From Altererythrobacter epoxidivorans (GTDB lineage: Bacteria > Pseudomonadota > Alphaproteobacteria > Sphingomonadales > Sphingomonadaceae): a stretch of DNA of 64,000 bases. Both the position numbers and the translations under genes were made by a program. Below the pieces are notes generated by a model. The model had not been told where the DNA came from and did not search any database. It saw nothing but the letters and a program-made list of their open reading frames with translations. Positions 9,848 through 18,031 of the stretch are shown in pieces; positions within the stretch are counted from its first letter, which is position 1; the number at the start of each line of letters is the position of its first letter. The stretch is from assembly GCF_001281485.1 (NCBI RefSeq), contig NZ_CP012669.1, forward strand, positions 1,798,001-1,862,000, in the 5' to 3' direction.

Positions 9848-11302
9848 TTATCCGTCACGGCCTGAAAAGTGTGCCACCAGCCTGCCCAGGCCGATGGAGT
9901 TGGAGCCTTTGACGAGAATGGCATCGCCGGACGCAATGCCAAAATCGTCAAGCGCAGCAATCGCCTGCTCAGGTGTATCGCAATGGGCGAAGCTACCCGG
10001 GTTGCCAAGCAATATGCCGCCCTGTTTCCCCAGTTCCCGTGCCAGGCTCCGCATCTCTTCGCCAACCATGATGACATGGTCGATCTTTGCATCGACCAGA
10101 GGCTCGATCAGCTGGGCATGGAAACTGGGTGCGAAATCGCCCAGTTCCTTCATGCTGCCGAGCACGGCAATGCGGCGCATCGCGGGCGTCTGGCCCAGCT
10201 GGCGCAAGGTGGCCCGCATGCTGGCAGGATTGGCATTGTAGCTTTCGTCGATCAGCAGCGCCTTGCCGCCGGGTGCCGGAATGCTGTGGCGCGCCCCGCG
10301 CCCCTTCAGCCCGCCCATTTCGGCAAGTGCCAGGCCGGCAGAACCGAGATCGCCGCCTGCCGCGCGAACGGCTGCCATCACGGCCAGCGAATTGGTGATC
10401 CAGTGTTCGCCCGGCTCTGCCACCGAATAGCACAGGCGCGTATCGCCAAGATCAGCCGTGACGAGCGAGCCGCCATTGGCCGAAGGGATCGCATCGAGCA
10501 GACGCACGTCGGCGAATTCTGCACGACCGAAGGAAACGGTCGTGGCATTGTGCCGTTCTGCCGCTTCCTTCAGCCGGGCGTAATGGGGGCTGTCTGCAGG
10601 GATGATCGCGACACCGCCGGGCTCTAGCCCCCCGAAAATTTCCGCCTTTGCATCGGCGATGGCCTCTTCACTGCCCAGGTTCTCGATATGGGCAGGCGCG
10701 ATCGTGGTGATGACCGCGACATTGGGCCGGACATGCTTCGTCAGCACGTCGATCTCGCCAGCATGGTTCATGCCCATTTCGAACACGCCGAACTTGGAAC
10801 GTGCGGGCATGCGTGCCAGCGTCAAGGGGACGCCGACATGGTTGTTGTAGCTGCGGATACTGCGATGGGTCGCGCCCCGGCTCGACCGGTCGAGCGCGGC
10901 AAAGATCGCTTCCTTCACACCGGTTTTGCCGACCGATCCCGTCACCCCGATGCGGACGGCAGAGGCGCGCTCGCGTGCGGCGTGGGCAAGGGCATGGAGC
11001 GCCTTGGTCGTGTCTTCGACGAGGATGTGCGGGAAATCCACCGGCCGATCGACGATTGCAGCGACCGCACCGTTTTCGAATGCCTTTGCGATGAACTTGT
11101 GGCCATCCATCGCTTCGCCTTTCAGCGCGACGAACAGATCACCCCCGCGCACATCGCGCGAATCCATTTCGACACCGGAAACCTGGAAATCGTGGCTGGC
11201 CGTGCCGCCGGTTGCAGCTGCGATTTCTCGCGCGCTCCACAGCACCAGCGGCAGGCTGTCGCGCGCATCGACCGGCCACGCCTTCAGGGCAGCATGCGCC
11301 AT
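9848..11302 (-). CDS. murF: UDP-MurNAc-tripeptide--D-alanyl-D-alanine ligase
   Basis: Cytosolic Mur ligase adding the D-Ala-D-Ala made by Ddl. It has VSGVEMDSRDVRGGDLFVAL at the N-terminus, the MurF-type P-loop VTGSVGKTGVKEAIF near residue 112, SYNNHVGVPLTLARMP, EMGMNHAGEIDVLTKHVRP and IDESYNANPASMRATL. I set the start at the ATG at 11302 (MAHAALKAWP), which overlaps the murE stop by one base (TGATG). An upstream in-frame start at 11329 lies inside murE and is less likely. The length is 484 residues. Confidence 0.96.
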   Translation of the reverse strand: MAHAALKAWPVDARDSLPLVLWSAREIAAATGGTASHDFQVSGVEMDSRDVRGGDLFVALKGEAMDGHKFIAKAFENGAVAAIVDRPVDFPHILVEDTTKALHALAHAARERASAVRIGVTGSVGKTGVKEAIFAALDRSSRGATHRSIRSYNNHVGVPLTLARMPARSKFGVFEMGMNHAGEIDVLTKHVRPNVAVITTIAPAHIENLGSEEAIADAKAEIFGGLEPGGVAIIPADSPHYARLKEAAERHNATTVSFGRAEFADVRLLDAIPSANGGSLVTADLGDTRLCYSVAEPGEHWITNSLAVMAAVRAAGGDLGSAGLALAEMGGLKGRGARHSIPAPGGKALLIDESYNANPASMRATLRQLGQTPAMRRIAVLGSMKELGDFAPSFHAQLIEPLVDAKIDHVIMVGEEMRSLARELGKQGGILLGNPGSFAHCDTPEQAIAALDDFGIASGDAILVKGSNSIGLGRLVAHFSGRDG

Positions 11303-12789
11303 CACGCCTGCACCCCTTGTGCAGCGCACTGGCGCGCCACTTCAACATCGTCGAACGGCAAGACCCGCATGTTTTCTCCCGACCCGATTATCTGACCTTG
11401 TTCGTGTCCCTTGCCCGCAACAAGCACGATGTCGTGCGGGCCTGCCTCCGAAATCGCTGCCGCGATTGCGGCGCGCCTGTCACCGATATCGCGGGCGTTT
11501 TCACCCGCTCCTGCGAGGACCTGTGCGCGGATCGCGGCAGGATCCTCTCCACGGGGATTGTCGTCCGTGACGATCACCACATCCGAATGTTCGGATGCCG
11601 CCCTGCCCATGGGTTCGCGCTTGCCCTGGTCGCGGTCGCCGCCCGCACCGAATACGGTGATCAGCCTGCCTCCGCGTTCGGTTTCGACATGGGGCCGCAG
11701 CGCCGCAATCGCCGCTTCGAGCGCGTCCGGCGTGTGGGCATAGTCGATGTAGATCGGGGCGCCGCTGGCGCTGATCGCGGCCCGCTCAAGTCGGCCGCGC
11801 ACCGGTTGCAGCCTGCCCACTGCATCGAACACCTGCGATGCGGACTTGCCCGTCGCCATGGCGAGCCCCGCGGAAACCAGCGCGTTTGCGACTTGGTAGG
11901 CACCGATCAGCGGCAGCCGTAGCTTGCGTGTTTCGCCTTCGAACTCGATTTCGAGATCCTGGCCCAATTGCGTCGGTGTACGGGCGGCGAGGCGGATGTA
12001 TTCGCCCCGCTCGCCCACCGTGAGCACGCGCAGCGCCCGCTTTTGCGCATGCTCGATGGCGCGGCGAGTCCACTCGCTATTTTCCTCGCCATGCCAGATG
12101 ATTGCGGTTCCGCCGTCGTCGACGACCTCGTCGAAAAGGCGCATCTTGGCCGCGAAGTAATCCTCCATATCCTTGTGGTAATCGAGGTGGTCGCGGCTGA
12201 AGTTCGTGAAAGCGGCAGCGCGGACGGGGACGCCTTCGTTGCGATATTGCGAAAGTCCGTGGCTCGACGCTTCATAGGCAACATGGCTGACGCCTTCGCG
12301 CGCAAGTCCGCTCATGTTCGACAGGAAGGTCACGATGTCTGGCGTGGTAAGGCCGGTCGACACGCTTTCGTCGGGGGTCGTCACACCGAGCGTGCCGATA
12401 CTGGCCGCGCGTTCGCCGCACATCCGCCAGATCTGCCGGGTCATTTCCACTGTCGAGGTCTTGCCGTTGGTGCCGGTGACCGCGACGATGCATTCGGGAA
12501 CGGGGGTAAAGAACTTGGCCGCGAGCCGGGCGAATGCGCGGCGCGGTTCGTCCTCTGCAATATGGATCGCGCCTTCGACACTGGCTTCCGGGCGGGCGAC
12601 TACGGCTACGGCGCCAGCCTCGATCGCAGCGGGAATGAAATCCTCGGCGTTGAAACGCGCACCGCGGAAGGCGCCGAAAACGGTTCCGGGCGCAATCTTG
12701 CGGTGGTCGATCGCAAAGCCGGTTACTTCGGCATCGCTTCCTGACGGCAATGAAATCGCAGCCTGATCTGCCAGTACGCCAAGCTTCAC
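11302..12789 (-). CDS. murE: UDP-MurNAc-L-Ala-D-Glu--2,6-diaminopimelate ligase
   Basis: Cytosolic Mur ligase adding the third residue of the stem peptide. The P-loop VTGTNGKTSTVEM, TTPDIVTFLSNM, EASSHGLSQYR, TNFSRDHLDYHKDMEDYFAAK and YIDYAHTPDALEAAI are clear. The C-terminal DDNPRGEDP motif is the known marker for meso-diaminopimelate specificity, as expected in a Gram-negative. The start is GTG at 12789, overlapping the ftsI stop as GTGA. The length is 495 residues. Confidence 0.96.
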   Translation of the reverse strand: MKLGVLADQAAISLPSGSDAEVTGFAIDHRKIAPGTVFGAFRGARFNAEDFIPAAIEAGAVAVVARPEASVEGAIHIAEDEPRRAFARLAAKFFTPVPECIVAVTGTNGKTSTVEMTRQIWRMCGERAASIGTLGVTTPDESVSTGLTTPDIVTFLSNMSGLAREGVSHVAYEASSHGLSQYRNEGVPVRAAAFTNFSRDHLDYHKDMEDYFAAKMRLFDEVVDDGGTAIIWHGEENSEWTRRAIEHAQKRALRVLTVGERGEYIRLAARTPTQLGQDLEIEFEGETRKLRLPLIGAYQVANALVSAGLAMATGKSASQVFDAVGRLQPVRGRLERAAISASGAPIYIDYAHTPDALEAAIAALRPHVETERGGRLITVFGAGGDRDQGKREPMGRAASEHSDVVIVTDDNPRGEDPAAIRAQVLAGAGENARDIGDRRAAIAAAISEAGPHDIVLVAGKGHEQGQIIGSGENMRVLPFDDVEVARQCAAQGVQA

Positions 12790-14507
12790 TTGCGCGCCTC
12801 CGGGATCAGGGGTTTCAGGTCCGAAATATCGACATCGCGCGTGTTATCCGGCCGGACACCCAGGATCGGCCCGATGCGGGGCACGAGGCGCCCGACGATC
12901 GGAGCCGCGTTCCATGCTGCCGTACGCTGGAAAGAGCTGGCCACGGTTCCGCGCGGTTCGTCGAGCATGGCGATGACGACATAGCGCGGGCGGTCCATCG
13001 GGAATGCCGCAGCAAAGGTCGAGACCAGCGAGCTCTTCTTGTAACCGTTTGCGCCCGGCTTTTCCGCCGAACCCGTCTTGCCGCCGACCCTGTAGCCCGG
13101 AGCATTAGCGTTGCGACCGGTGCCATAGACGGCGATCATGCGGAGCAGCTGGCGCATGCGCGAAGAGGTCGAAGCCTTGAACACGCGGCGACCGCGCGGG
13201 GCCTTGCCCGGCTCGATCTTGTGCATCGTCGCCGGACGCCAGATCCCGCCATTGACCATCGCAGCATAGGCGCTGGCGAGGTGGAGCGGCGTGACGGCAA
13301 TACCGTGACCATAGCTGACCGTCATGTTGCGCAAGCGCGGCCAGTCTTCACCCGGCCAGATCGGAAATCCGCGGGCGGGCAGTTCGATGTAAGGGCGCTC
13401 GTTCATCCCCAGGTCGATCATCGTCTGGCGCAGGCGCTCTGGGCCCAGCTCGTCGGCGACACGGGCAGTGACGGTATTGGACGAGTGGATCAGCGCTTCG
13501 GGCACATTCAGGCTCGAGCCCATGAAGTGGCTGTCCTTGATGCTGAAACGCCCGACCTTGACCGGTTCCGCATTCCAGCGCTTGCTGAAATCGCGCACGA
13601 CACCGGCATCGATCGCGGCCGCGACAGACAGCGGCTTGAAGGTGGAACCTAGTTCGTAAACCTGGTTCGTCACCCGGTTGAACATGTATTTCTCGCCCTG
13701 CTCGTCGATCCGGTTGGGGTCGAATTCGGGCAGGGATGCGAGCGCAAGGACTTCTCCGGTGTCGACGTCGAGGACGATACCGGCAGCGCCCATTGCGCTG
13801 ACCGCCAGCATGCCGCGGCGAAGTTCGTCTTCGAGGGCACCCTGCACGCGCACGTCGATCGAAAGCGGTATGCTGTCGCCGCGCAGCGCCGGATCGTTCA
13901 GCTGCTTGTCCAGCACCTGTTCCATGCCCACACGGCCGTGTCCGTCAGCAGCAACATAGCCGAGCACGTGTGCACCCATCGAACCTTGCGGATAATGGCG
14001 ATCGGTCTCGCGCGGCATTTCGAGCGCGAGTTCGCCGATTTCCTGCACCCGGTTCGCTTCTTCGGGAAGCACGCGGCGGCGGATATAGCCCGCGCGGCCC
14101 GATGCGAGGCGCGAGGCAAGTTCAGCCTCGTCGAGCGAAGGGAAGATGGAAACGAGTTCGCTTGCGACCTGTTGCGGCGATTTTACCAGCGGCGTGCCTT
14201 CATCGCCCAAAGCCTTGGGATTGTACCACAGCGCATAGGCGGGAAAGGCGCGGGCCAGCGGCTGGCCGTTGCGGTCGGTAATTTCGCCGCGCGGCGGCAG
14301 CAGCGCGTCTTCGAGCGACGTGCGTGACGGGGCGCGGTCGGCGAAACCGAGATAGAAGATGCGCATGATCGCGACCAGAGCGACAAGTGCGAAAACCAGC
14401 GCGACCCACAGGGCGCGCCAGCGCGCCATGGTCAGCGACTGGCGCCGGAAAGTTACCAGTTGAACCCTGCCAGCCTGGATTGCCGCGCTGGCCGTCAAGG
14501 CATTCAT
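12786..14507 (-). CDS. ftsI: Septal transpeptidase FtsI (PBP3)
   Basis: Class B penicillin-binding protein that cross-links septal peptidoglycan with FtsW. A short basic cytoplasmic N-terminus is followed by one membrane helix (WRALWVALVFALVALVAIM, about residues 29-47), the non-penicillin-binding module (DRNGQPLARAFPAYALWYNP), and the transpeptidase domain. The three active-site motifs are STFK (in ELGSTFKPLSVAAAID), SSN (IHSSNTVTARVADELG) and KTGSAEK. The length is 573 residues. Both ends overlap neighbours by four bases. Confidence 0.96.
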   Translation of the reverse strand: MNALTASAAIQAGRVQLVTFRRQSLTMARWRALWVALVFALVALVAIMRIFYLGFADRAPSRTSLEDALLPPRGEITDRNGQPLARAFPAYALWYNPKALGDEGTPLVKSPQQVASELVSIFPSLDEAELASRLASGRAGYIRRRVLPEEANRVQEIGELALEMPRETDRHYPQGSMGAHVLGYVAADGHGRVGMEQVLDKQLNDPALRGDSIPLSIDVRVQGALEDELRRGMLAVSAMGAAGIVLDVDTGEVLALASLPEFDPNRIDEQGEKYMFNRVTNQVYELGSTFKPLSVAAAIDAGVVRDFSKRWNAEPVKVGRFSIKDSHFMGSSLNVPEALIHSSNTVTARVADELGPERLRQTMIDLGMNERPYIELPARGFPIWPGEDWPRLRNMTVSYGHGIAVTPLHLASAYAAMVNGGIWRPATMHKIEPGKAPRGRRVFKASTSSRMRQLLRMIAVYGTGRNANAPGYRVGGKTGSAEKPGANGYKKSSLVSTFAAAFPMDRPRYVVIAMLDEPRGTVASSFQRTAAWNAAPIVGRLVPRIGPILGVRPDNTRDVDISDLKPLIPEARK

Positions 14508-15037
14508 TCGCGGACCTCTGCGGCGAGGACCGTGCGGGCATTGGCGGTTCCGACCGGGGTCGCTTCGGACAGCAGGTCGGCAAAGGCACCGGCAAAGCCC
14601 TGACCTTCCTCTACCTGGCGGGCGACGGCCAATTCGACCGGCTTGCCGGTGACCGGCGAAACCATGCGTGGTGCATCGCTATCGGCACTTGCGAGCTCTG
14701 CACGGGCGACGCGGATCGGTGTCGGCGCACCCGGACCGCGCGGCGAACCGAGGCTGGCGAGTTGGCGTTCGTTTTCGAGATACTGGTCGGCACGCGGAGC
14801 TTCGTATCCGAACTCGACAGCGTTCCAGTTGGCGAGCTGGCGCTGGCTGGCACGGGCCTGGAATTCGGTTTCGAGCTCGAGTGTCTCGCGCTTCAGCGCG
14901 ATGATCTCACGCTCGGCAAGCTGCACCTCGCTCTTCACCGCATGGACCCGGAAGCTGAGCGCCAGGAACAGGCCGAAACACGCCATCAGCGCAGCGGCCC
15001 AGCCGATCTGGCGAAGACGACTACCCGAAATGATCAT
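14504..15037 (-). CDS. ftsL: FtsL-like divisome protein with a long C-terminal tail
   Basis: Position between rsmH and ftsI, one membrane helix (about residues 11-30, [20 protein letters not shown]) and a leucine-zipper-like coiled coil ([22 protein letters not shown]) identify it as the FtsL equivalent, a bitopic partner of FtsQ and FtsB. At 177 residues it is longer than typical FtsL (about 100-130). The second half is an Ala/Pro-rich, probably flexible periplasmic extension with no recognised domain. Sequence conservation in FtsL is weak, so the name rests mainly on place and topology. Confidence 0.82.
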   Translation of the reverse strand: MIISGSRLRQIGWAAALMACFGLFLALSFRVHAVKSEVQLAEREIIALKRETLELETEFQARASQRQLANWNAVEFGYEAPRADQYLENERQLASLGSPRGPGAPTPIRVARAELASADSDAPRMVSPVTGKPVELAVARQVEEGQGFAGAFADLLSEATPVGTANARTVLAAEVRE

Positions 15038-15978
15038 GCCGCCTCCTTCCGTGCGGGCGCTGCGGTGCGCACTGCGTGGCGCAGCGTCGAGGAACGCGCG
15101 CGCGGGTTGCGATCGATTTCCGCCTGCGAGGGGCGAATGGCTTTCGAGACATGCTCGAACGCGGCCGGATCGGTTTCGACCTGCGGCATGTGGCGCGATC
15201 CGCCACCCCGCTGCGAGGCATCGCGCAGGAAACGCTTCACGATCCGGTCTTCGAGGCTGTGGAAGCTGACGACAGCAAGACGTCCGCCGGCACGCAGCAT
15301 CTGTTCGGCGGCAGAAAGGCCGGTGCGCAGTTCGCCCAGCTCGTCATTCACATGGATGCGGATCGCCTGGAAGCTGCGGGTCGCCGGATCTTTCTTGTCG
15401 GTCGGCTTGTGACCCAGCGCCTTGCGCACCACGCGGGCAAGGTCGCCGGTCGTTTCGAGCGGACGAGCGGCGACGATAGCGCGCGCGACGCGGCGCGACT
15501 GGCGTTCCTCGCCATATTCGTAGAGCACATCGGCGATTTCGTCGGCATCGGCGCTGTTCACGAAATCGGCAGCCGTCATGCCCTCGCCGCTCATGCGCAT
15601 GTCGAGCGGACCATCGGCAGAAAATGCGAAACCGCGTTCGGCCTGGTCGAGCTGCATCGAGCTGACGCCAATGTCCATCGCAACGCCATCGACCTGTGCA
15701 ACACCTGCCTCGGCAAGCGAGTCGACCATTTCCGAAAAACGCCGCGGATGGAGCACAAGGCGCGGAGGGGTGGAACGCGCCTCTGTCCATCCGCGGCCTT
15801 CGGCGATCGCGGATGGGTCGCGATCGAAGGCGTGAACGGTTGCGCCGCGGTCGAGCAGCGCGCGGGTATAGCCGCCGGCACCGAAAGTGGCGTCGACGAT
15901 GACGTCGCCCGGTTTGGGATCGAGCGCCTGGATGACTTCATCGAGCAGGACAGGAATATGGGGTGCGTCGCCGGTCAC
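15034..15978 (-). CDS. rsmH: 16S rRNA m4C1402 methyltransferase RsmH (MraW)
   Basis: SAM-dependent methyltransferase acting on C1402 of 16S rRNA in the ribosomal P site. It has [13 protein letters not shown] at the N-terminus, the SAM loop [46 protein letters not shown], and [18 protein letters not shown], all hallmark RsmH segments. The length is 314 residues. It starts with GTG at 15978, overlapping the mraZ stop as GTGA. Confidence 0.96.
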   Translation of the reverse strand: MTGDAPHIPVLLDEVIQALDPKPGDVIVDATFGAGGYTRALLDRGATVHAFDRDPSAIAEGRGWTEARSTPPRLVLHPRRFSEMVDSLAEAGVAQVDGVAMDIGVSSMQLDQAERGFAFSADGPLDMRMSGEGMTAADFVNSADADEIADVLYEYGEERQSRRVARAIVAARPLETTGDLARVVRKALGHKPTDKKDPATRSFQAIRIHVNDELGELRTGLSAAEQMLRAGGRLAVVSFHSLEDRIVKRFLRDASQRGGGSRHMPQVETDPAAFEHVSKAIRPSQAEIDRNPRARSSTLRHAVRTAAPARKEAA

Positions 15979-16535
15979 TTGGACGCTCCCTTCTTCTGGC
16001 CCTTGGCATTGGCTTCCGCGACGAGGTTGGCGCAGGCGGCCTGCGCGCTTTCCCAGTCCTTGCCCATGGCTTCCAGCTCGGCCGGGTTCCAGATCGTGAA
16101 GAAGCGTCCGGCGCCTTGGAAATAGAGTCCGTCCTCGACATTGGCGAGCGAGCGGAGATGGTCGGGCATGATGAAACGGCCGCTGTCGTCGAAGGGGATT
16201 TCGACGAAACCGAACAGCTGCATCGCGCGCATGTCGCGGTCGAAATCCAGCTGCATGCGGATGGCGCGCTCTTCCTCGCGGTCGAGCTGCGCGTCGAGTT
16301 CGCTCTTGCGGGACAGGCCGAAGCCGACGAGGCAGTTCCAGCGTTCGTGCTTGGCAAGGCAGAGGACGCGGCCGTCGGAGCTTTCCTTCACGGCCTTGCG
16401 GAACAGGGGAGGCAGCACAAAGCGGCTCTTATCGCCTGCAGGCGAATAAGCTTGTCCGCTGTACCCTCCGAAAGACACTTCCCCGGTCTCCACCCCGTAC
16501 CGGCCCCTGGCCGGAATTTCCCCTGTCGCAGACAT
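15975..16535 (-). CDS. mraZ: Transcriptional regulator MraZ
   Basis: First gene of the dcw cluster and, in species studied, a DNA-binding repressor of its own operon; it belongs to the AbrB/SpoVT fold. The frame has [19 protein letters not shown] and [21 protein letters not shown], the two MraZ half-domains. I placed the start at the ATG at 16535 ([11 protein letters not shown], 186 residues) because GGGGAAG precedes it. The frame opens upstream to 16604 but that part looks random. The N-terminal 25 residues and the C-terminal Lys-rich tail make it longer than the roughly 150-residue E. coli protein. Confidence 0.93.
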   Translation of the reverse strand: MSATGEIPARGRYGVETGEVSFGGYSGQAYSPAGDKSRFVLPPLFRKAVKESSDGRVLCLAKHERWNCLVGFGLSRKSELDAQLDREEERAIRMQLDFDRDMRAMQLFGFVEIPFDDSGRFIMPDHLRSLANVEDGLYFQGAGRFFTIWNPAELEAMGKDWESAQAACANLVAEANAKGQKKGASK

Positions 16536-16862
16536 GACTTCCCCGCGGCCGCCAGCGCACAAGGGCGGGCAGCGCACCCAGCTTTCGCTTGGACACCACG
16601 ACAAACTTCATGTCCGATGGAGAGCCGTCATATCGCGGGCATGGCGGGGATGGAAGGGAATTTTACGGGATTATGCGGGATAAGATGGTAAATAACTGAT
16701 TTACATATGTTTTAAGTATGTCTGATTTAACCTCACAACATGGACCGAGATTGAGAATAACCCCGCAATAGGCTGAAATATGATGGAAATCGGGTTCGAC
16801 TCGCCGTTTTCGAGTCGATTTCCCGCAAAATCCCTGATTGACGATTCCGCCGATCGAAAGCG
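16536..16862 (-). promoter_or_regulatory. Intergenic region upstream of mraZ, likely dcw promoter region
   Basis: 327 bases without a gene, lying 5' of mraZ. The proximal part is GC-rich; the middle (about 16681-16790) is AT-rich, as expected of a promoter. TTGTGA at 16739-16734 with a weak CTTAAA box 16 bases further is the best minus-strand promoter-like pair I can see, but it is far from consensus. The distinct signal is the GGG array described separately. No terminator for the upstream gene is evident, so readthrough from the 16863-18015 genes is possible. Confidence 0.5.
16637..16680. repeat. Five GGG cores at about 10-base spacing (candidate MraZ-binding array)
   Basis: On the plus strand, GGG or GGGG cores begin at 16637, 16646, 16656, 16667 and 16677, most followed by A (GGGA). 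The period of 9-11 bases puts them on one face of the helix. Known MraZ operators are tandem TGGG-type repeats with five-base spacers upstream of mraZ, so this is a plausible operator, 102-145 bases upstream of the mraZ start. The orientation is opposite to transcription of mraZ. Confidence 0.55.
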
Positions 16863-17663
16863 TCAGCCGAATGCTGCGTCGAGCAGGGCGAGGATCGTGT
16901 CGTCGCCAACTCCCTCGCTGCCCGGTTGTTCGAACATCGCGGCATCCGCAACGATGGTCGCCCGCCCTTTGCCGACTGTGCAAACCGCCACGACGCCGCC
17001 AGGCTTGATCGTGCAATCCGCCCTGCCCTCATCGCCGTCTTCGCCGAACGGGAGGAGTTCGCCGGCCATGACGGTCGGTATCTGGTCACCGACAGCATCG
17101 ACCATACGAACGTCGAATGACTGGCTGTCGTCATATTGCATCATCAGGCCCCACCGCGCCATGACGGGCGGGATCAATGCGGAAACGGTCGGGTGGCGCG
17201 GATCGCCCAGCGAATAATCGTACCGTCCCGACAACATCGGGTCGAGCACGAGAAGCAGCTTTCCGCCCTTGCGCACCCATTCGTCCAGCGCAGCATTGTC
17301 GGCCGGACTGATGCTTCGCGGCTGGATGATCGCAAGCCGCTCCATTCCCGCGAGGGGATTGGCCGGCGGCGCATCTGCCGAGGGGTCAATGTCCGCGCCG
17401 AGTGCATCGAGAGGCTGGATCAGATAGTGACGCTCGATCACCCCGCGCATCCACGGATGGGGTGCATCGCCCGAGGCAATCGTCGCCATATCGGCGCCCT
17501 CGCCCCAATAGATCGGCAGGCTGGTCATCAGCCCCATGGGCTCACGCTCGGCCCATTGCTCGTCCGGTTCGTTCAGAGTGCCATTGGCGAAGAGGGCATA
17601 GGCGCCGACCGCCAGAGCGACCGCCACGAACAACGCCGCGACCAGCCTATTGCGGCGAGGCAT
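16863..17663 (-). CDS. Uncharacterised membrane-anchored protein, DUF4350/GldG-like
   Basis: 266 residues with an N-terminal membrane helix (LVAALFVAVALAVGAYALFA) and a periplasmic-facing domain containing MTSLPIYWGEGADM, RLAIIQPRSISPADNAALDEWVRKGGKLLLVLDP and CTVGKGRATIVADAAMFE. This glutamine-amidotransferase-like layout resembles DUF4350 or the GldG-type auxiliary component of ABC systems. The assignment is tentative. ATGs at 17669 and 17663 compete; I prefer 17663 because AGG lies nine bases upstream. It overlaps the upstream gene by 17 bases. Confidence 0.7.
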   Translation of the reverse strand: MPRRNRLVAALFVAVALAVGAYALFANGTLNEPDEQWAEREPMGLMTSLPIYWGEGADMATIASGDAPHPWMRGVIERHYLIQPLDALGADIDPSADAPPANPLAGMERLAIIQPRSISPADNAALDEWVRKGGKLLLVLDPMLSGRYDYSLGDPRHPTVSALIPPVMARWGLMMQYDDSQSFDVRMVDAVGDQIPTVMAGELLPFGEDGDEGRADCTIKPGGVVAVCTVGKGRATIVADAAMFEQPGSEGVGDDTILALLDAAFG

Positions 17664-18015
17664 TGCCATTCGCCTGGGCACCGTCCGCAGGCGCCTGCGT
17701 CGCCTGATGCTGCGGATTGGCATCGGGCTCTGCCGGAAGGTCCGGAACAACGCCAGCATCTGCCAGCGGATCGCTCAGCGGCGCAGAAGCACTCGGTTCG
17801 GTCGTCGGCGCTGCTTCGGGAACGGATAGCGAATCCGCCACGCGAGCGCGATCCTGTATGACGCTGGCCAGCCCGACCAGAAGGATCATCCCGCCAAGCC
17901 CGGTCAGACCGACCTGCAGGCGGTGCATCGCCTCTGCCCGCGAGCCACCGAGCGGTGCCGGGACAGCCCGTTCTTCATCGGGGCCGAGCAAGGAAAAGAA
18001 GGGCTTTTTCGCCAT
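17647..18015 (-). CDS. Uncharacterised single-helix membrane protein
   Basis: 122 residues: a short cytoplasmic N-terminus (MAKKPFFSLLGPDEERAVPA), one membrane helix near residues 33-52 (LQVGLTGLGGMILLVGLASV) and an Ala/Pro/Gln-rich, probably disordered tail. No family recognised. It is 16 bases after the cysteine synthase gene and overlaps the next gene, so the pair 17647-18015 and 16863-17663 likely forms one transcription unit and perhaps one membrane complex (inference). Confidence 0.7.
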   Translation of the reverse strand: MAKKPFFSLLGPDEERAVPAPLGGSRAEAMHRLQVGLTGLGGMILLVGLASVIQDRARVADSLSVPEAAPTTEPSASAPLSDPLADAGVVPDLPAEPDANPQHQATQAPADGAQANGNASPQ

Positions 18016-18031
18016 AGCGAGGTTCAGCCTA

